From positions 1,275,501 through 1,339,500 of the forward strand of contig JALPQD010000088.1 of the NCBI GenBank assembly GCA_023101885.1: a stretch of 64,000 nt of DNA, given 5' to 3'. Below, one piece after another: positions 36,479 to 49,187 of the stretch (position 1 is the first letter of the stretch; every line of letters starts with the position of its first letter). Both the position numbers and the translations under genes were made by a program. Below the pieces are notes generated by a model, which was not told where the DNA came from, ran no database searches, and saw only the letters and a program-made list of their open reading frames with translations. Origin of the DNA: Typhlomys cinereus (lineage: Eukaryota > Chordata > Mammalia > Rodentia > Platacanthomyidae).

Positions 36479-38475
36479 TAGATGAAAGAATATTCTTGCC
36501 AATTTTAAGAAATATTTACTGCATATATTCCTTACATATGTATACATATAGTACATAGGCAGCCCATAGAAAGACATACCACTGAGACAGTAGAGTGTGC
36601 CTGGTATGGAGATTTATGGTCAGTACCACTTGGTGCATCTTTGTACCATAAAGATAACAGCCATTAACACTGATAGGGATATTCCATTTTCTCACACCTA
36701 ATACACTTCGCCCAAACTTAAAGGCTGGCTATACTGTCACTTGATTCATGGTAACCATAAGCAGGTACAGACTCAAATCTCATTTCTGACTGATGGAAGA
36801 AACTCATCAACTTCATTTCTACATACAGCTGGTAAACTTGAGTAACACTGGGTTTCATGATGCTCCAAACACTGGTTGTTTATTGATTGATTGATCACAA
36901 TTCTGGGACTAGAAGTCCAGAGCCTCAGTCTCCGTGTTCTTGAACTTAAAAAGTGAACATTATCACAAGACCCAAGATATTTGAAGCAATGATTGAAGCA
37001 CTTTTCAATGCAGGAACAGTGGTTAGGGCAAGGCCCAAGGTCCCAGAATCTACTGAAAATGATTATAAGTGAGCAGGATGCACAATACAGGATCAGCCAA
37101 GGAGGCAAAAGAAATGGGAACAATGCTGACTCAGAATGACAGGGGCTTATGCAAAACTGAGATGCATAGGTGAAAGCATTCATTGTAAACATGCTCTCAG
37201 ATTTACTTTCTTGCATTTGTAAATAAGATACGTATTAATAACCAGACCTTATTGACCAACCAACATAACACTGATCTGGGGATGGAGAATCACAGCTTTT
37301 GCACTGAAAATAATTCTGAGTTATGGATAGATGTCAGAAAGGTGTTTATAAGCAATCTGAATTTAAGAGATTTCTACTGATAGTAACTCATGATACCATT
37401 TCTAATTCAAAAAATCTTTTGTGCCTGATTACCAATTTTGTCCAATTTAAAGGGTTTTAAAATACATATCATGAATATACACTGATTTTAAACCTTATAT
37501 GAAAATGTTTAAATAAAGTAATTTCATGTATGTATTTTTTATGAATGGACATAAAGAGTACCTTTTAACACTTTAAAAAATTATGAAGAAATTAAATAGC
37601 TCAGAGCCTATATGAATTCTAGTTCCAATCTTTTATAAATGTGTAAATTTGAACAAATTGGTGTCCATCTCAGATTTATTATCTGAAAAGTGAGACGAGA
37701 ACATCCTGAGGTGAGTAATATAATCATTCATAAAAATTTAAGCATGAGTGTTTGCAGAAACCATTTCATTAATAATTAGATTCACATATCTGACGTAGAT
37801 TATGTATTTTAAGTTCTATATCCATATATTCTGGGAAAATGTAGTTTTGTCAAGGTTAAGTAGAGGTTATTTATGTTTTTTTTTTAAGTGTATTGGGAAT
37901 ACACTTTAGCTTTTAAGATCAGCTTGCCAGTTTTCCTTTACAACTTCCAAGTGTTTTCTATTGGCTAGGGATATGGTTTGTGGATGCAACAGAGTCAATT
38001 AAACTAGTACTGAAAGTAGAAAATCTGTAGAAGTATTTATATATTAGCTAGTGTTATTACAGCACTTCTAAATACATATGCATATTCTCAATGTTTTTCT
38101 TCTATATTTAGAAGCATTTTCATTAAAAAAAATTTGAAGAAGTCATACATACCTGAAGAAAAATATGCTGCAAATGAACAGTGTGTAACTGAATGAATTT
38201 TCATGAAGTGGAAAAACCCTAAACAAGATAACACAACGAATAGTGTCAATGCTCCCCAGTGCTACCCCGGACTATCTTGCCCACTATCTCCCTAACAGCA
38301 CCATTTTGATGTATATTTCAATGAATTGATTTTATTTTTTAGCTTTGTAAAGTTGGGGCTTTTCAACAGGAGATCTTCTTTTCACTACCAACTTGCCCTT
38401 AGCATTTTGCTTGTGCTAGTCATCCATCGATAGCATTGAATTTAAAAGTATTTCATTCATATAGATATCTCTAGG
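36479..38475. other. Long unique AT-rich stretch
   Basis: About 2 kb. The longest minus frame (36773-37216, 147 codons) is Cys/Ser-rich but shows no domain, signal peptide or splice context. I treat it as chance. Confidence 0.5.
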
Positions 38476-38898
38476 TGTGGTAGTTAATCTTGGGTGTGAC
38501 CTTTACTTCACCTGGAATTAACTAACAGATTAGCTGCCAGACTTCAGAAAGATTATAGGGGATGGTATAATTGTAACACAAAGACCAACCTTAAATCTGG
38601 ATGGAACCTCTCAGTAGCAGACCACATAAAAGGAATCACAAGACAGAGAACTATGGGAACTCTCTTGCCCTGTGCTGGCAAACTCATCTTCCCTCCTTCC
38701 TACCATCAGGATTCAGCTTCTTTGATTGTCCATGAGGATTGTGGCTTAAATTGCCTCCAGCTTCTGCTGCCTGCCCTCTCTCCCAAAATAACTATATCTC
38801 CCTTCTGGAGTCATAAGCCCAATAAATCTCCCTTTTCTCCCCTTAAGTTGCTTGAGTCTGAGTGTTGTCTCCCAGCAGCAGAAAGAGCAGCTGTGACA
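38476..38898 (+). mobile_element. MaLR/ERVL-type solo LTR (TGTGATAGTTAATC family)
   Basis: It starts tgtggtagttaatcttgggt and carries AATAAA near 38820. It ends gcagctgtgaca. Same block order as 4015-4372. The 88-codon frame at 38653-38919 is within the LTR. Confidence 0.7.
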
Positions 38899-38924
38899 CT
38901 GGGATACCGCATTGCATGAACTAT

Positions 38925-39235
38925 ACTGTGTATCAAGCATAAGGGCTGTGTTTGGATCTTCAGCACACATGCAAAAGTCAAGCAAGATAACATAAGTTCG
39001 TAAACCTAGTACTCGTATTCAGACAGAGACAAGTAGATCTTAGGAGCTCCTTTGCCAGCAAATTAATCTGAAATGGTAAGCTCCATGTTCAGTGAGAGGC
39101 CTCTATCAATAAATAGTGTGGAGAACAACAGAGGAAGGCAACTATCATCATCCTGTGTCCTTGGCATGTGCATGGCACACAACATGCATCTCTCTCACAT
39201 ACACATGTGTGTGCATGCACACACACACACTCTTA
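38925..39235 (+). mobile_element. B4-like SINE remnant
   Basis: Blocks follow the order of the rodent B4 SINE: gtatcaagcataagggctgt, then an acctagtactcgtattcaga block and an aggcctctatcaataaatag block. A CA-rich end lies at 39195-39232. Confidence 0.5.
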
Positions 39236-39739
39236 GTTATTATCACAAAGCAAACAGTAATACCTGAAACAGTGATCAATGGTTTATCACGCTTTGGATT
39301 CAACTTTCATATCCCTAAACAAACTGTTTTCCTAAGATCCCGTGTTTGTAAAATCCTAACTCTGAACTCATTCAGCTGCTACCTCAGTGCTATGTTACCA
39401 TATGTTGTTATGGAAGTTTATATGCTTTTATATTTTAGATATTTTAGGTAGTATGTTAAATTTGTGCTTTTCACCTTGAAGCTTTTTAAAAATATAATGG
39501 CAGCAGTGAGGATATTTTGTGTTTCAGGGACTCCCAGACTGTGATAGATATCAAGAGTCACAAAATTAAAAGGAATCAAAGCCCAACACTAGCAAAGAAA
39601 ACATTTTAAAAAAGAAGAAGTGACTACAATTGTGATAATAGCTATTGCCCAACATTTTGAATTATAAAAGATGACCCACAGTGATTTGACATAGAGGAGG
39701 CAAGGTGTAAGGAAAAGCGATAGAAAGAAAGAATATTGA
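39236..39739. other. Unique spacer
   Basis: No feature supported. Confidence 0.5.
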
Positions 39740-40105
39740 AGAGACTTTTAACTGAGTCAGTGCTGCAGTTATCCTTTGTGCTGCTGCTGTGAGACAGCAC
39801 TCAACCAACCAAAGAAGATTTTTATTTGCCCTGCAGTTCCAGAGGGTGACACAGTCCATTATGGTGGGAAAGGCATGGCTGGCTGGCAGAGGTTTAGGCC
39901 ACTGCAGACATCATGGAGACCGAGAGAGCAAACTACAAACTGTAAGAGCAGACACAGGGCAGGGCTAACCAACCTTGAAGCCCCCACCTGTGACATGCCT
40001 TCCTTCAGCAAGGCTCACCTCCTAAAGTTTCCATGCCCTTCCCATCGTCAACTAAGGTTTCAGACACATGAGCCTTTGGTCAGATACATGAGCCTTTGGG
40101 GCATA
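39740..40105 (-). mobile_element. MaLR-type LTR, antisense
   Basis: Blocks tttttatttgccctgcagtt, ggtgggaaaggcatggctgg and ccttcagcaaggctcacctc are the antisense of a MaLR-type LTR. A 21-bp tandem repeat with two mismatches (cacatgagcctttgg) lies at about 40059-40101. The 158-codon frame at 39776-40252 reads through it and is not a gene. Confidence 0.6.
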
Positions 40106-40330
40106 AATCACATGAAAATCATGTCAGTCAATCATTCTCACTCTGTTACCACTCTCTTTCTTCTCTCTCCCACATCTCTTCTTTCTCTCTTCCCTCTCTC
40201 CTTTCTTCTCTCTCTCTGGATTGATAAACCATGGAGAATAGTACCAAAATGAATTCCCTAGAGCAAACAAACATGGAGATCTGAACTTGAAACTTGTCTG
40301 TTTGGTTTTCAGAAAGATTCCATGCATAGG
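40106..40330. other. Pyrimidine-rich spacer
   Basis: CT-rich low-complexity patch at about 40140-40220; nothing else recognised. Confidence 0.6.
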
Positions 40331-40600
40331 CATTTGGGGGTTAAATAAATAGCTTCCAGCAAAAGAGCATGTAATTAACACCAGGTTCCAGGAGAACAAT
40401 ACTTAATTAAACTCCATTAGATGCCTTCAAAACATGATTATAACTGTGCCTTAAATGAGCCACATTCCTGCTAATGTGGGCTGCCAAGTCCTCTGCTGAT
40501 CACACAGGGCTCTCTTTATTCTACGAACTTCCAATAACAGTTCACTTGGGTCCTGTGCAGTGTTGGTGCCTAACAGGAGTAGAAGGGTCAAGTTGAAGGT
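40331..40600. promoter_or_regulatory. Candidate conserved noncoding element
   Basis: About 270 bp without repeat signatures. It has two homeodomain-type cores close together (catgtaattaacacc near 40370 and acttaattaaactcc near 40400) and mixed composition. Function and conservation are inferred only. Confidence 0.3.
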
Positions 40601-41564
40601 TAATATTTAAAAACAACATACTACAGTATATTACTCAATGATGGGGAAAGAGTCATAAACTCAAAAGGAGAGGCACAAGAGCAAACCCAGTTTAGCCTGG
40701 CAAATTTTATTTAGCAAGTACTTGGTTTATGCTAAACTTAAGATGTTTAATTTTCCAAAGTTCTTTCAGTGTAGCCTAAATCCATTTATTTACACAAGAC
40801 CTTATTTTATAAAAACCTAATAAACCAAGAGGGAAAGTTAGAAATAAACTGACCACTTATGAGAACAGAGCCTTTTACATGATGTATATGTTATTTAAGC
40901 CACAAAGCAAGCTTGCAAAGAAATAATTTCCACTCTTTTACGGAAAATGCAATGCAGCAATGAGAAAGTATATAACTTCCCTAAATCCCATAGTAAATAT
41001 TAGTAAATAATAAATATCCAATCCATGGTCATAAGCCAGGGCTTCATAATTCAGAAAGCTGTGGTCTGCTAAAGAATTTCACAAGAACGTGTGCATGCAG
41101 TGGACCGTGTGGTAGGTCTCCAGTTCAGCTGTGCTAAGGAAACAATCCAGAATTAAAGGAGAGCAATTTTTTGTATATATTTGGATAAAAAACATGGTTA
41201 ATAGAGAGATTCTAAGAAAAAGTCAAGGCGACATATTTGGATTAGCATTGAAAATAAGATGAGATTAGGTAAACAGAAAAAGAAATGAGCATATTTGACT
41301 GGTGACAATGTTACATAAAAGTCAATACGTGGTAAGGCTTTGTCTCCATCATGAGAGACAGGAGCTTTTATTTTTCCCAATTCTCAAAGCCAGCAGCAAC
41401 AAAAATTAAAATTTAAATAAAATCTAACTAAAGACTCTTCTGCTATCTTCTCCTGTTCTCCAAGTCTTCAGGTCTCTCCACCTGTCCTTTCTCTCTTCCT
41501 CCTCCTGCCAGACTATCATGGACACTCCCTGTCCTCTCTGACTATAGCAGTTGCTCTTTACTAT
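40601..41564. other. Unique sequence, nothing recognised
   Basis: AT-rich; no supported feature. Confidence 0.5.
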
Positions 41565-41957
41565 TGCTGCAAGAGAACATCCGAAGTCAAATAACTTAAG
41601 GGAGAAAAGGGAGATTTATTCAACTTACAGTTCCAGAGGGGAAATAGATACAGTCTTTCAAGGTGGCGGAAGCAGCATGGCGGCTGGCTGAAGCTGGCAG
41701 GCAGGCTAAGTCACAGAGGACCTCCACATGGTGGGAGCATTCCTGGGCCGTCTCTCCTCTCCTGCTCTGTGTTCTGTTCTGTGCCTTTATTGTGGTCCAT
41801 TACTGGGAGGTTCCTGTGAGATCTGTGGAGCCTCCGATGGAATCTAGGTGTATCTCTTCAGGTGGTCTCTCTCAGCTGATCTTTCCAGGGGTGGTCTCAG
41901 CTGATCTTTGTTAATACCAAGTGTGTCAAGTTGATGCCCAGGATTAATTATCACACT
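41565..41957 (-). mobile_element. MaLR/ERVL-type solo LTR, antisense
   Basis: Right end cccaggattaattatcaca is the reverse of the tgtgataattaatcctgggc LTR start shared with 4015 and 38476. The left end tgctgcaagagaaca closes the element. The 83-codon frame at 41663-41914 lies inside it. Confidence 0.7.
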
Positions 41958-42064
41958 GACCTTAAGCTATCTCTTTTGTTCTAATGTTCTCCTACCTTAG
42001 GGATAAGCTATGGCTCCCTTGGCCACCAGACCTCCAACTCTATAAATAAACTCCTAGTTCTCAA

Positions 42065-42065
42065 G

Positions 42066-42125
<60 letters not shown>

Positions 42126-42131
42126 CATATC
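42065..42131. repeat. (CT)n(AT)n compound microsatellite
   Basis: About 11 ct units followed by about 20 at units with two interruptions. Confidence 0.95.
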
Positions 42132-42679
42132 TCTTTGATCCTAAATAATGGCCAATTTTCCATCTCATGCTCTCAAGTATTTGTTTGCCCCATATTTTCA
42201 TAAAGTAATCACAGATAACAAACAATTAGCATTAAACTGAAGAAAGGACAGGAATAGTAACACATGTAATGGAGAGCATGTGCTAATTGTACATGTTCAG
42301 GAGAGATGGGTCACATGACAGCAATCTATTTTCTATTAGAAGCCTGCATCGTAATGTCGCATCTTAATTCCATGAGGAAAGGGGAAAGATGCACATGAGT
42401 GTGAAATATTATTCATATGCTAGTTAATAGGTAATACTAATCAAATGTCTCTCTGTGTTTAAAATCATTCATTGATAACTACGCCCTGTGAAAAACCAGG
42501 AGAGACCTATTTGGGAGCCCTCCCTAGGGCCCTGCTCCACATTCTCTACAGTATTTCATTTGCTATCAGGCAATTACAAATTTCTTTCCAGATGCTTGAA
42601 ATGTGGCTGTCTTGGTGACTGAAGTAGAGAAACATGAACCAGTGAATTACTGCTAACGTAAGATGGAAAACTATTGAAA
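42132..42679. other. Unique spacer
   Basis: No feature supported. Confidence 0.5.
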
Positions 42680-43040
42680 TCCCAAAGGCAGTTAAATGAG
42701 GATATTTCAGAGACACCAGACCGCAACCCCCTCCAAGGCCAGCACTTCTATAGCACTGCTGCTTCAGTTCTGACCTCAGCTTTTGTCCTGTAACAGTCAA
42801 AACCATGGACCAGTCTTCATTCCATCTGTCTTCTGTTATTAACCATTGCATTCGCTTCTGTAAAGTCCCGCCTTTGCTCTGCCTCTGCCCAGCTTTTGTA
42901 TAAAGCAGCAAGTACAAACTAAGTTTCTGGCTGGATTCTTTGGGAAAGAATCTCAACCTTACATGCCAGCATTAAACTCTTCTTCTCCCACCCCTAACTG
43001 GTGTCTAAGAAGTTATTTCAGTTATCCCAAAACAGTAATT
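42680..43040 (+). mobile_element. Possible solo LTR
   Basis: A TATA-like tttgtataaagcagcaag (near 42897) is followed about 75 bp later by gcattaaactcttcttct, which resembles a polyadenylation signal. This spacing fits the promoter and R region of an LTR on the plus strand. The 136-codon minus frame over this span has no motif. Tentative. Confidence 0.35.
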
Positions 43041-43376
43041 TCTGTTCTGGAACTTTACTCTTATCTGAGTATCATTTCTTAGTTGCGGATCGGTTAACTT
43101 TCTGAAAAGGAATTCTAAAATGCATGTCAGAAATGCAATTTTTTAACTTAAGTTCGCTATATTTTGACTTACTTCTCTTACTTGAATAGCAAATATCAAA
43201 CCACATAGAGAGACCAAACAGATTTGGTTGTGCAGTTTGTAAAAATGTTTGCAGTAAAAAATATTGTTAAAGAAATGAGTAATATTTTCAACTACAGACA
43301 GATTGCCTAAGGACAGAAAATTCCTGCCACCTATTTAAATATTATACATTTCAAAATGAAGAAGTAGATAATAAGT
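43041..43376. other. Unique spacer
   Basis: No feature supported. Confidence 0.5.
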
Positions 43377-43705
43377 TGTAGTTTGAATATGAAATGTTCC
43401 CTACCCTGTAGACTGCTTTTTAAAATATTTTATGCCAAGATGGGTGATGCCACTTAAAGGCTAGAGTACCCTTAGGAGATATAACCTTGCAGGACGAAGT
43501 AAGCCATAAGGGGTAAGCCTCTGAAAGCCGAAAAGGCTTCTAATTCTAGCCCCAGCTCTCTGTGTCCTAATCACCAAGATGTGAGGAATTCCATCATGCC
43601 TTCCCTACTATGACTATCTTTAATATCTCTAAAACCACAAGCAAAAATAATCATTCTCCCTTAAGTTGTTTCTGTCAAATATTTTCTCATAGTAGTGAAT
43701 TTCCA
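43377..43705 (+). mobile_element. MaLR LTR, old
   Basis: gtagtttgaatatgaaatgt, then a ggtgatgccacttaaaggct block and cccttaagttgtttctgtca follow the order of the MaLR LTRs at 9893 and 22795. No internal region is evident. Confidence 0.6.
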
Positions 43706-43770
43706 CCATGTGCAATTATTCCACAATTTTTACAGAGCAATCAATCTTATTCAGGGTAAACTCAAATTTT

Positions 43771-43802
43771 GTTTTTTTTAATTCATTTTTATTCAATTGT
43801 GC

Positions 43803-43847
<45 letters not shown>

Positions 43848-44046
43848 ACCACGGACAAATTCGGAAACCACAATGGACCGCCTCCACCTCCTCCTTGTTT
43901 ACTCTGCCCAGGGATTCACAGGCTCCGCTCTACCAGGACCAGAAACGCAGGCTGCCCCCGCTTCTGCCCGGCCTCTATACATGGGGTCTAGGGACCTTCC
44001 GCCTGCAAGGCAGATTCTTAAACCCTGAGCCACCTCTGCAGACCCG
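43771..44046 (-). mobile_element. B2-type SINE, long-body subfamily (copy 5)
   Basis: Antisense copy with (GT)n at about 43805-43844 and the ttgtttactctg segment retained. Flanks gtaaactcaaatttt (43756) and gtttactcaagtttt (44047) are a diverged target-site duplication. Part of the region after ctatacatggggtcta is deleted. Confidence 0.92.
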
Positions 44047-44060
44047 GTTTACTCAAGTTT

Positions 44061-44715
44061 TCTGAGATTGTTTATTTCTTTGTTTTATTCTGAGATCCAA
44101 GCCAGTATACCATGGTTGCATTTGATCAAAATACTTAAGGAGTTACCTCCAGCTCATGATTATTTTCTTGCTTTTTCTACATTTTTTTCAAGTTTTTAAA
44201 TATTTGAAAGAGTACCAGTTAGGTACATTTTAGAATACTTCACAATTTGAGTTTATCTATCTGGATTTTTTATGGTTACTTTGAATTTATGCATTTTTTG
44301 AAAGCGCCATTGATTTGAAGGGCCCTTCTCATAACATAAGAGACAAAATAACATGATTTTATCACTGGTAACTTGAACTTGATTCTTGGCTCTGGCTGAA
44401 ACAGAACTTGTTGGCTTGCCCTGACATAAGTTAATCTTTTCATTTTCATATTCTATTTATTTAAAGTAAGCATAGTGCACATTTTCTGAGTCAGGAATAA
44501 AGCTGTATCAGTGGAACATGTGAAAGTCTGTATGCATAATTTGGAAGAGTTCAGTAAGGAAGATTTCTGCCCAAGATTATGCACTTATTTCATTTTATTT
44601 TAGTGTTTACTCATTTACTCATACACTTTTATTCTACTCTATATGTTTAAATTCAGCATTGTCTCTACCTGGCTTTTGTACAAAACATATTGTGCACACA
44701 TTGTACTTACCTACA
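44061..44715. other. Unique sequence, nothing recognised
   Basis: No feature supported. Confidence 0.5.
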
Positions 44716-45131
44716 TTGTTACTGATAAACTCACAACCAAATGGCTGAAAGGGAAGGAAGTTTAATAGTGGTTTAAGATTGTCTGGTTATAGTTCCTTAT
44801 CCAGCTTGACAGGAAATCTCATATCAACACCAAGAGCTGAGAAAACTGGCCACACCATATGCGCATAATGATTGAGAGAGGGACAATTGTCTCTTGCCAA
44901 GCAAGCATATCTGACCAAGTACACAGAAGAATGTCCACTTTCTCAACCAGTTCTTTCCATCTTTTGGCAGATGATACCTGCCTAGGGACTAGTCCTACCC
45001 ACCATGGGCTGGGCCTTCCCTATCAACTAGACAATCTCCTACAGATTCATTCTGGGCTTAATTACTTATTTTTATAAATGTGCCTAGAACCTGAATCCTC
45101 AGCTGTTAAATTGATACCCATAACTGTAACA
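44716..45131 (-). mobile_element. MaLR-type LTR (GTTAGACACAGG family), antisense
   Basis: Colinear with 29181-29592: gggaaggaagtttaatagtg, then ctggttatagttccttatcc, then ccaccatgggctgggccttc, ending ttaaattgatacccataact. Confidence 0.7.
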
Positions 45132-46329
45132 GTACTGCAGCTCTCTTGTTTCATTATTACTGACTTCTTTTCAAGTTATATTTATATATTTATTTTCTAT
45201 CTTTTTTCAGTTTGAAAGGCCAGACCAAAACCTTGCATATGCTAGACAAATCTTCTATCATTATCTTCAATCTCAGATCTTGTCACTTTTTTTAAATGAC
45301 TAAATATTAGTTTTGATCAGAAAAAGTTAGTATCATTCCCAAAGAGAGAGCACACTAATCCTATCCTTAGTAACTAATTTGTAAGGATTTTTTTTTCATT
45401 TTTGAAACTGTCTGATATGGAGATTTCATAATGGTGCTGATGCACCAATCTAGGATTAGATTTATATATTACCCTAGACATGGAGAAGTAATGCCCAGAG
45501 AATAATCTAAGCTGATTTTTGGTTTGGACCTATGTGTATAACTTGCAGGTTGTCACTCAGTCTTGTTTAATCCCATGTTAACTGGACAGGGTCGGGGATG
45601 GGAGGTGGGAGGGAAGTCCTGCAGCACTTTAAGTAAGACAGGAATGGGTTTAGAGAAAAATCTTAATCCTTTGAACTGCAGCTGTAAAAGCAGGGCTGAC
45701 ATTTGACATTGATAGTTGAGTCTTTTACACTTACTAATCAGTGCCCCAGGATGGAGCCTTATCTATTGTCTTCAAGTGATTTCTATCAAAATACACCCTA
45801 CCAATTAATGCCTTCTCTAGTTTTTAATAAGCATAATTATCTTTTACTCTACTACCTTGGCTTCATTCCACAATGAGTAGAGAGACATGTAATCTACCCA
45901 TGGACTACCTTCATGTTGTATCATGTCTCTTCTCCCGACAGGTACAGAAATTCCACAGGGAAAGGTAACACCTAGCTAATGCACTAATTATGACCTAAAG
46001 GGTTCATGACAAAATAGGATTCTGCATTTGTGTGTAAAATTCTAAGTGGTTAATCTGACAATGTCAAAAAATTGCATTTTCATGCATGTCCTGATAAACG
46101 TGCAAGTGTTTTCATCATTTAAGAACCCAGGGATAATTTAAAGGTCAATGAAAGCTAGTTGGACCAAGTAGGATGATAAATGATGTAGCACCAGGAATAT
46201 GTGACCAACACTGAGTGAACAGTATTTGGAACTACAGAGGGAAGGTGATCCACATGTTTCAAAACAAACAAACAAAAATGTCATTTAATTTGCAATGCAT
46301 GTGAGAAATATTAATATTAATGCCTTTGC
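45132..46329. other. Unique sequence, nothing recognised
   Basis: No supported feature. Confidence 0.5.
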
Positions 46330-46600
46330 TTTGAAAGGAAATCTGAGATTAGCCAGATGCGGAGCTTTGATCATAAACAATTAAATTCTTGACTAGAAAA
46401 TAAGAAGATATTGCTTGGCCACTGCAGAGGTTCTTCACGTATATTTCTGATTGGACAGTAGCCAATACCTCTTCTCTCTTCATTTTCAGTCACTCTGCAT
46501 CACCCCATGATTAACCATCACATAACCCTGCATTATGTAGGAGATTATCCAGTCATAACACTTATGAAAACAATCGACCACATAAGAACAATGGAAGGAA
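46330..46600. promoter_or_regulatory. Weak candidate noncoding element
   Basis: Repeat-free and compositionally mixed. It holds gctttgatc (TCF/LEF-like, near 46365), two SOX-like sites (aaacaatcg near 46570, gaacaatgg near 46587) and ttggccactgcag. This is motif content only, and such motifs occur often by chance. Confidence 0.22.
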
Positions 46601-47183
46601 GCTGAGCATTAAAATGAGAAGGAAAACCCAGAAAAGATGACCTGTAAAGTTTTCTGGGTCTCAGCAAATGTTCTTCTTTTAAATATGCATACTGTTTAAT
46701 TTTTTATATTTTTTGAAAGCTTTATACATGTGTACGATGAATCGTGATGTTGAACATAATTTCCAAAACGATATTTTTAAAGGTAATACTTCAATGTTCT
46801 AAGTACATGCACTATATAGACTGACTACATACAATATATAGAGAATAGTAATGTCTCTTTTTCAGGAGTTGCTACTAAACTCCGAAATGATGATCAGAGA
46901 GAACACAAAGGACAGAAAGATTATTTGTTCAGTATAGATGGTACCTTGAGCTCCCCAAAAGAACTGCCAAGGAGAGGGGATAGCTTCATTTGCCATTATG
47001 AAGGGACCTCATGGTTTGTTGACGTTTGACACCTTGAATGTCTCAGAAAGGGATAGGAAGTCATTGTCCTTAACAGACCAGCCTCTATGAAGTTGTGAGG
47101 TTGGAGAATTGAGGGACAGAGCTTGACTATGGGATCTTAATAAGCTTCTGGTCCTTTGATTAGTTAGTACTGTAACTGTACTT
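46601..47183. other. Unique sequence, nothing recognised
   Basis: No feature supported; ends at the L1 target-site duplication. Confidence 0.5.
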
Positions 47184-47198
47184 AGAATGTTTTCTTCA

Positions 47199-47911
47199 CA
47201 TTCAAGGGTATGTACTACATGAGCTATTATAACAAGACTCTAGTTTAACAGTTTTTTGTCTCTGACCAGGGGGTGACATACAGTGCCCATCAGGATGGAG
47301 TGAAGGGCATTGCAGCAGCAGCAAAACTGCAAAAGAAAATCAACAAACCACAATCCAGAACTTCAGAGACTCTATATCAACCACATAGAACTAAGCCAGC
47401 CTAATCGCCCCCCATCCTGAAGCTCAGGGAAATTTGTGGAAGAGGGGGCGGTAAGATTGTAAGAGCACAAGGATGGGAGGAGCAATGATTTGAAGAGTCT
47501 CCATACTAGTTAGGGCTGAAGCAATCATATAGGACTTTGCGTGCCCTGCGCCATGTCCAACACACTATTGACCTCACAAAGTCTAACATCGGCTAAAGGC
47601 ACCAAGATCTAACATCGGCTAAAGGCACCAAGATCCTTGGAGGCAAGGGATTGACAGCCACAGTAGTGTTCCTATGCTTAAGGGTTCAGGGAAATGCCAC
47701 TGGGTCCTTGTACGTCATCGGAAAGGAGGACCCAGAGGAAAGTTAGGCATACACAATAAAGGACTCTCTGGGAATTGGGGGGGAGGCACTGGGAGATGGG
47801 GAGGGAGGGAGGGGGAGCAGGGGTTTGGGGGGAGGAGGAGGGGGGGAGGGAACTGGTCTACCTATTAAGTTTGTATGAGCGGAAATAATAATAAAAAATG
47901 TTAAAAAAAAA
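47199..47911 (+). mobile_element. 5'-truncated L1 (3' UTR only)
   Basis: Insertion of about 713 bp bounded by perfect 15-bp target-site duplications agaatgttttcttca (47184-47198 and 47912-47926). It contains UTR sequence, a 26-bp tandem duplication at 47582-47633, the G-rich tract (about 47778-47850) and a tail ending in an A run. It is the best reference copy for the L1 fragments at 1, 5.7 and 31.5 kb. No ORF2 was recognised. Confidence 0.93.
47582..47633 (+). repeat. Perfect 26-bp tandem duplication inside an L1 3' UTR
   Basis: Two identical 26-bp units beginning tctaacatcggctaaaggca lie side by side at 47582-47607 and 47608-47633. Confidence 0.95.
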
Positions 47912-47926
47912 AGAATGTTTTCTTCA

Positions 47927-49187
47927 AACAAAAATCCTGAATACTTGCATATACCTAGTAACCAAATCACAATTCCATGAACAGTGTATGGATTAAAAAA
48001 TTACACATGTAGAAACTTATGGACAGCAGCTTACATTTCAAAAATTAAAATTAATCTCTTAGAAATATAACACATTACGTTTTGTTCATCATCTTCACAA
48101 ATACACATTTGCAGTTAGCATCATTATAGCATAGTCAGACAGGTAAGGAACTGGTTTCTGGTTCATGTTAGAAAGGAGATTATACAGCTATATTTTTAGA
48201 AAGATAAATTGTATACAGCTATCAATTTTTTCAAAGGTGTATTTTAATCCAGCAATTGTATTTCTGAGTAGATGTGTTTGTTCAGTGTTTTGCAGGAAAA
48301 CGTTAGAGCAGTATAACTATAATCAAATCAAACCAAAGGAAAAACAATCTAAATGCCAGAATAAGATATTTATAAGATGTACATTCTGCAAAGAGTGTTT
48401 CTACACACATTAAAAGTGATGTAAACCTTTTGAAACACAGAGATTAAAATACATTATTAAATGAAAATAGTAAGCCATGCCAGAATGGCATCATATTTTT
48501 AAAAATTATGTGAAATACAGGCCTATTTATGTGTATTTTTATGAATATTATTTAGCTATCAGCTTAGTTCTTCTCTGTGTAAGGATATTTCAGTTTATTT
48601 TTGAGAGATTATTTTAGTTGTGGACATTTAAATTTTTATTTTCCAAATTTTATCTGATGAAAATCCAATATTTTCAAAGTAATAATTATAAACTCTAAAC
48701 ATGTTATTTTTTTAAAAAAATCTAGGCAAATGTATATTCCTCCAATGATAGAAGTTTCATTAAAAAAAAACAGAAATATGTCCATTTTACTGAGATGATG
48801 ACATTGATGTTTATGAGGACTCTGGGAAATCATAGTATCAAGTGATAATAAACTGTTTTCAAAAAGCACATATCTTAAATGGTAGGATATAAATATCATA
48901 GTTCAAGGAACTTTCATAATTAAAGAAACCAGGTCAAAATTAGGTGTGATTTGAAACCACTTACATGAAGAAATGTTCCTGTTATTTTGGAAAGTTTCCT
49001 CTGGCCACACCTATAACTTCAATTCATGGTTTTTTAATGGTTTTATAGCCATTCAGCAATGTCATATTCTATTATTTATATATTTATATAATATATTTAT
49101 ATTTTTCCATATAAATCTGTGCTATATTCTCTAAGTAAACATATCTTTTTACTGATAATTCTAATGAATGAAATAAAGAAAGAAATG
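47927..49187. other. Unique AT-rich sequence
   Basis: No supported gene or transposon; several poly(A)/poly(T) runs. Confidence 0.5.

Noticed and set aside
36773..37216. 147-codon minus-strand frame
   Set aside because: Long for this window, but no domain, signal peptide, homologous family or splice context is visible; chance is enough to explain it.
39776..40252. 158-codon plus-strand frame, the longest in the window
   Set aside because: Runs through an antisense MaLR LTR and a CT-rich patch; composition changes along it and no domain is visible.
42546..42956. 136-codon minus-strand frame
   Set aside because: Overlaps a probable LTR on the other strand and has no recognisable motif.
47582..47633. 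Short direct repeats considered as a CRISPR-like array
   Set aside because: Two abutting units without spacers inside an L1; the genome is mammalian.
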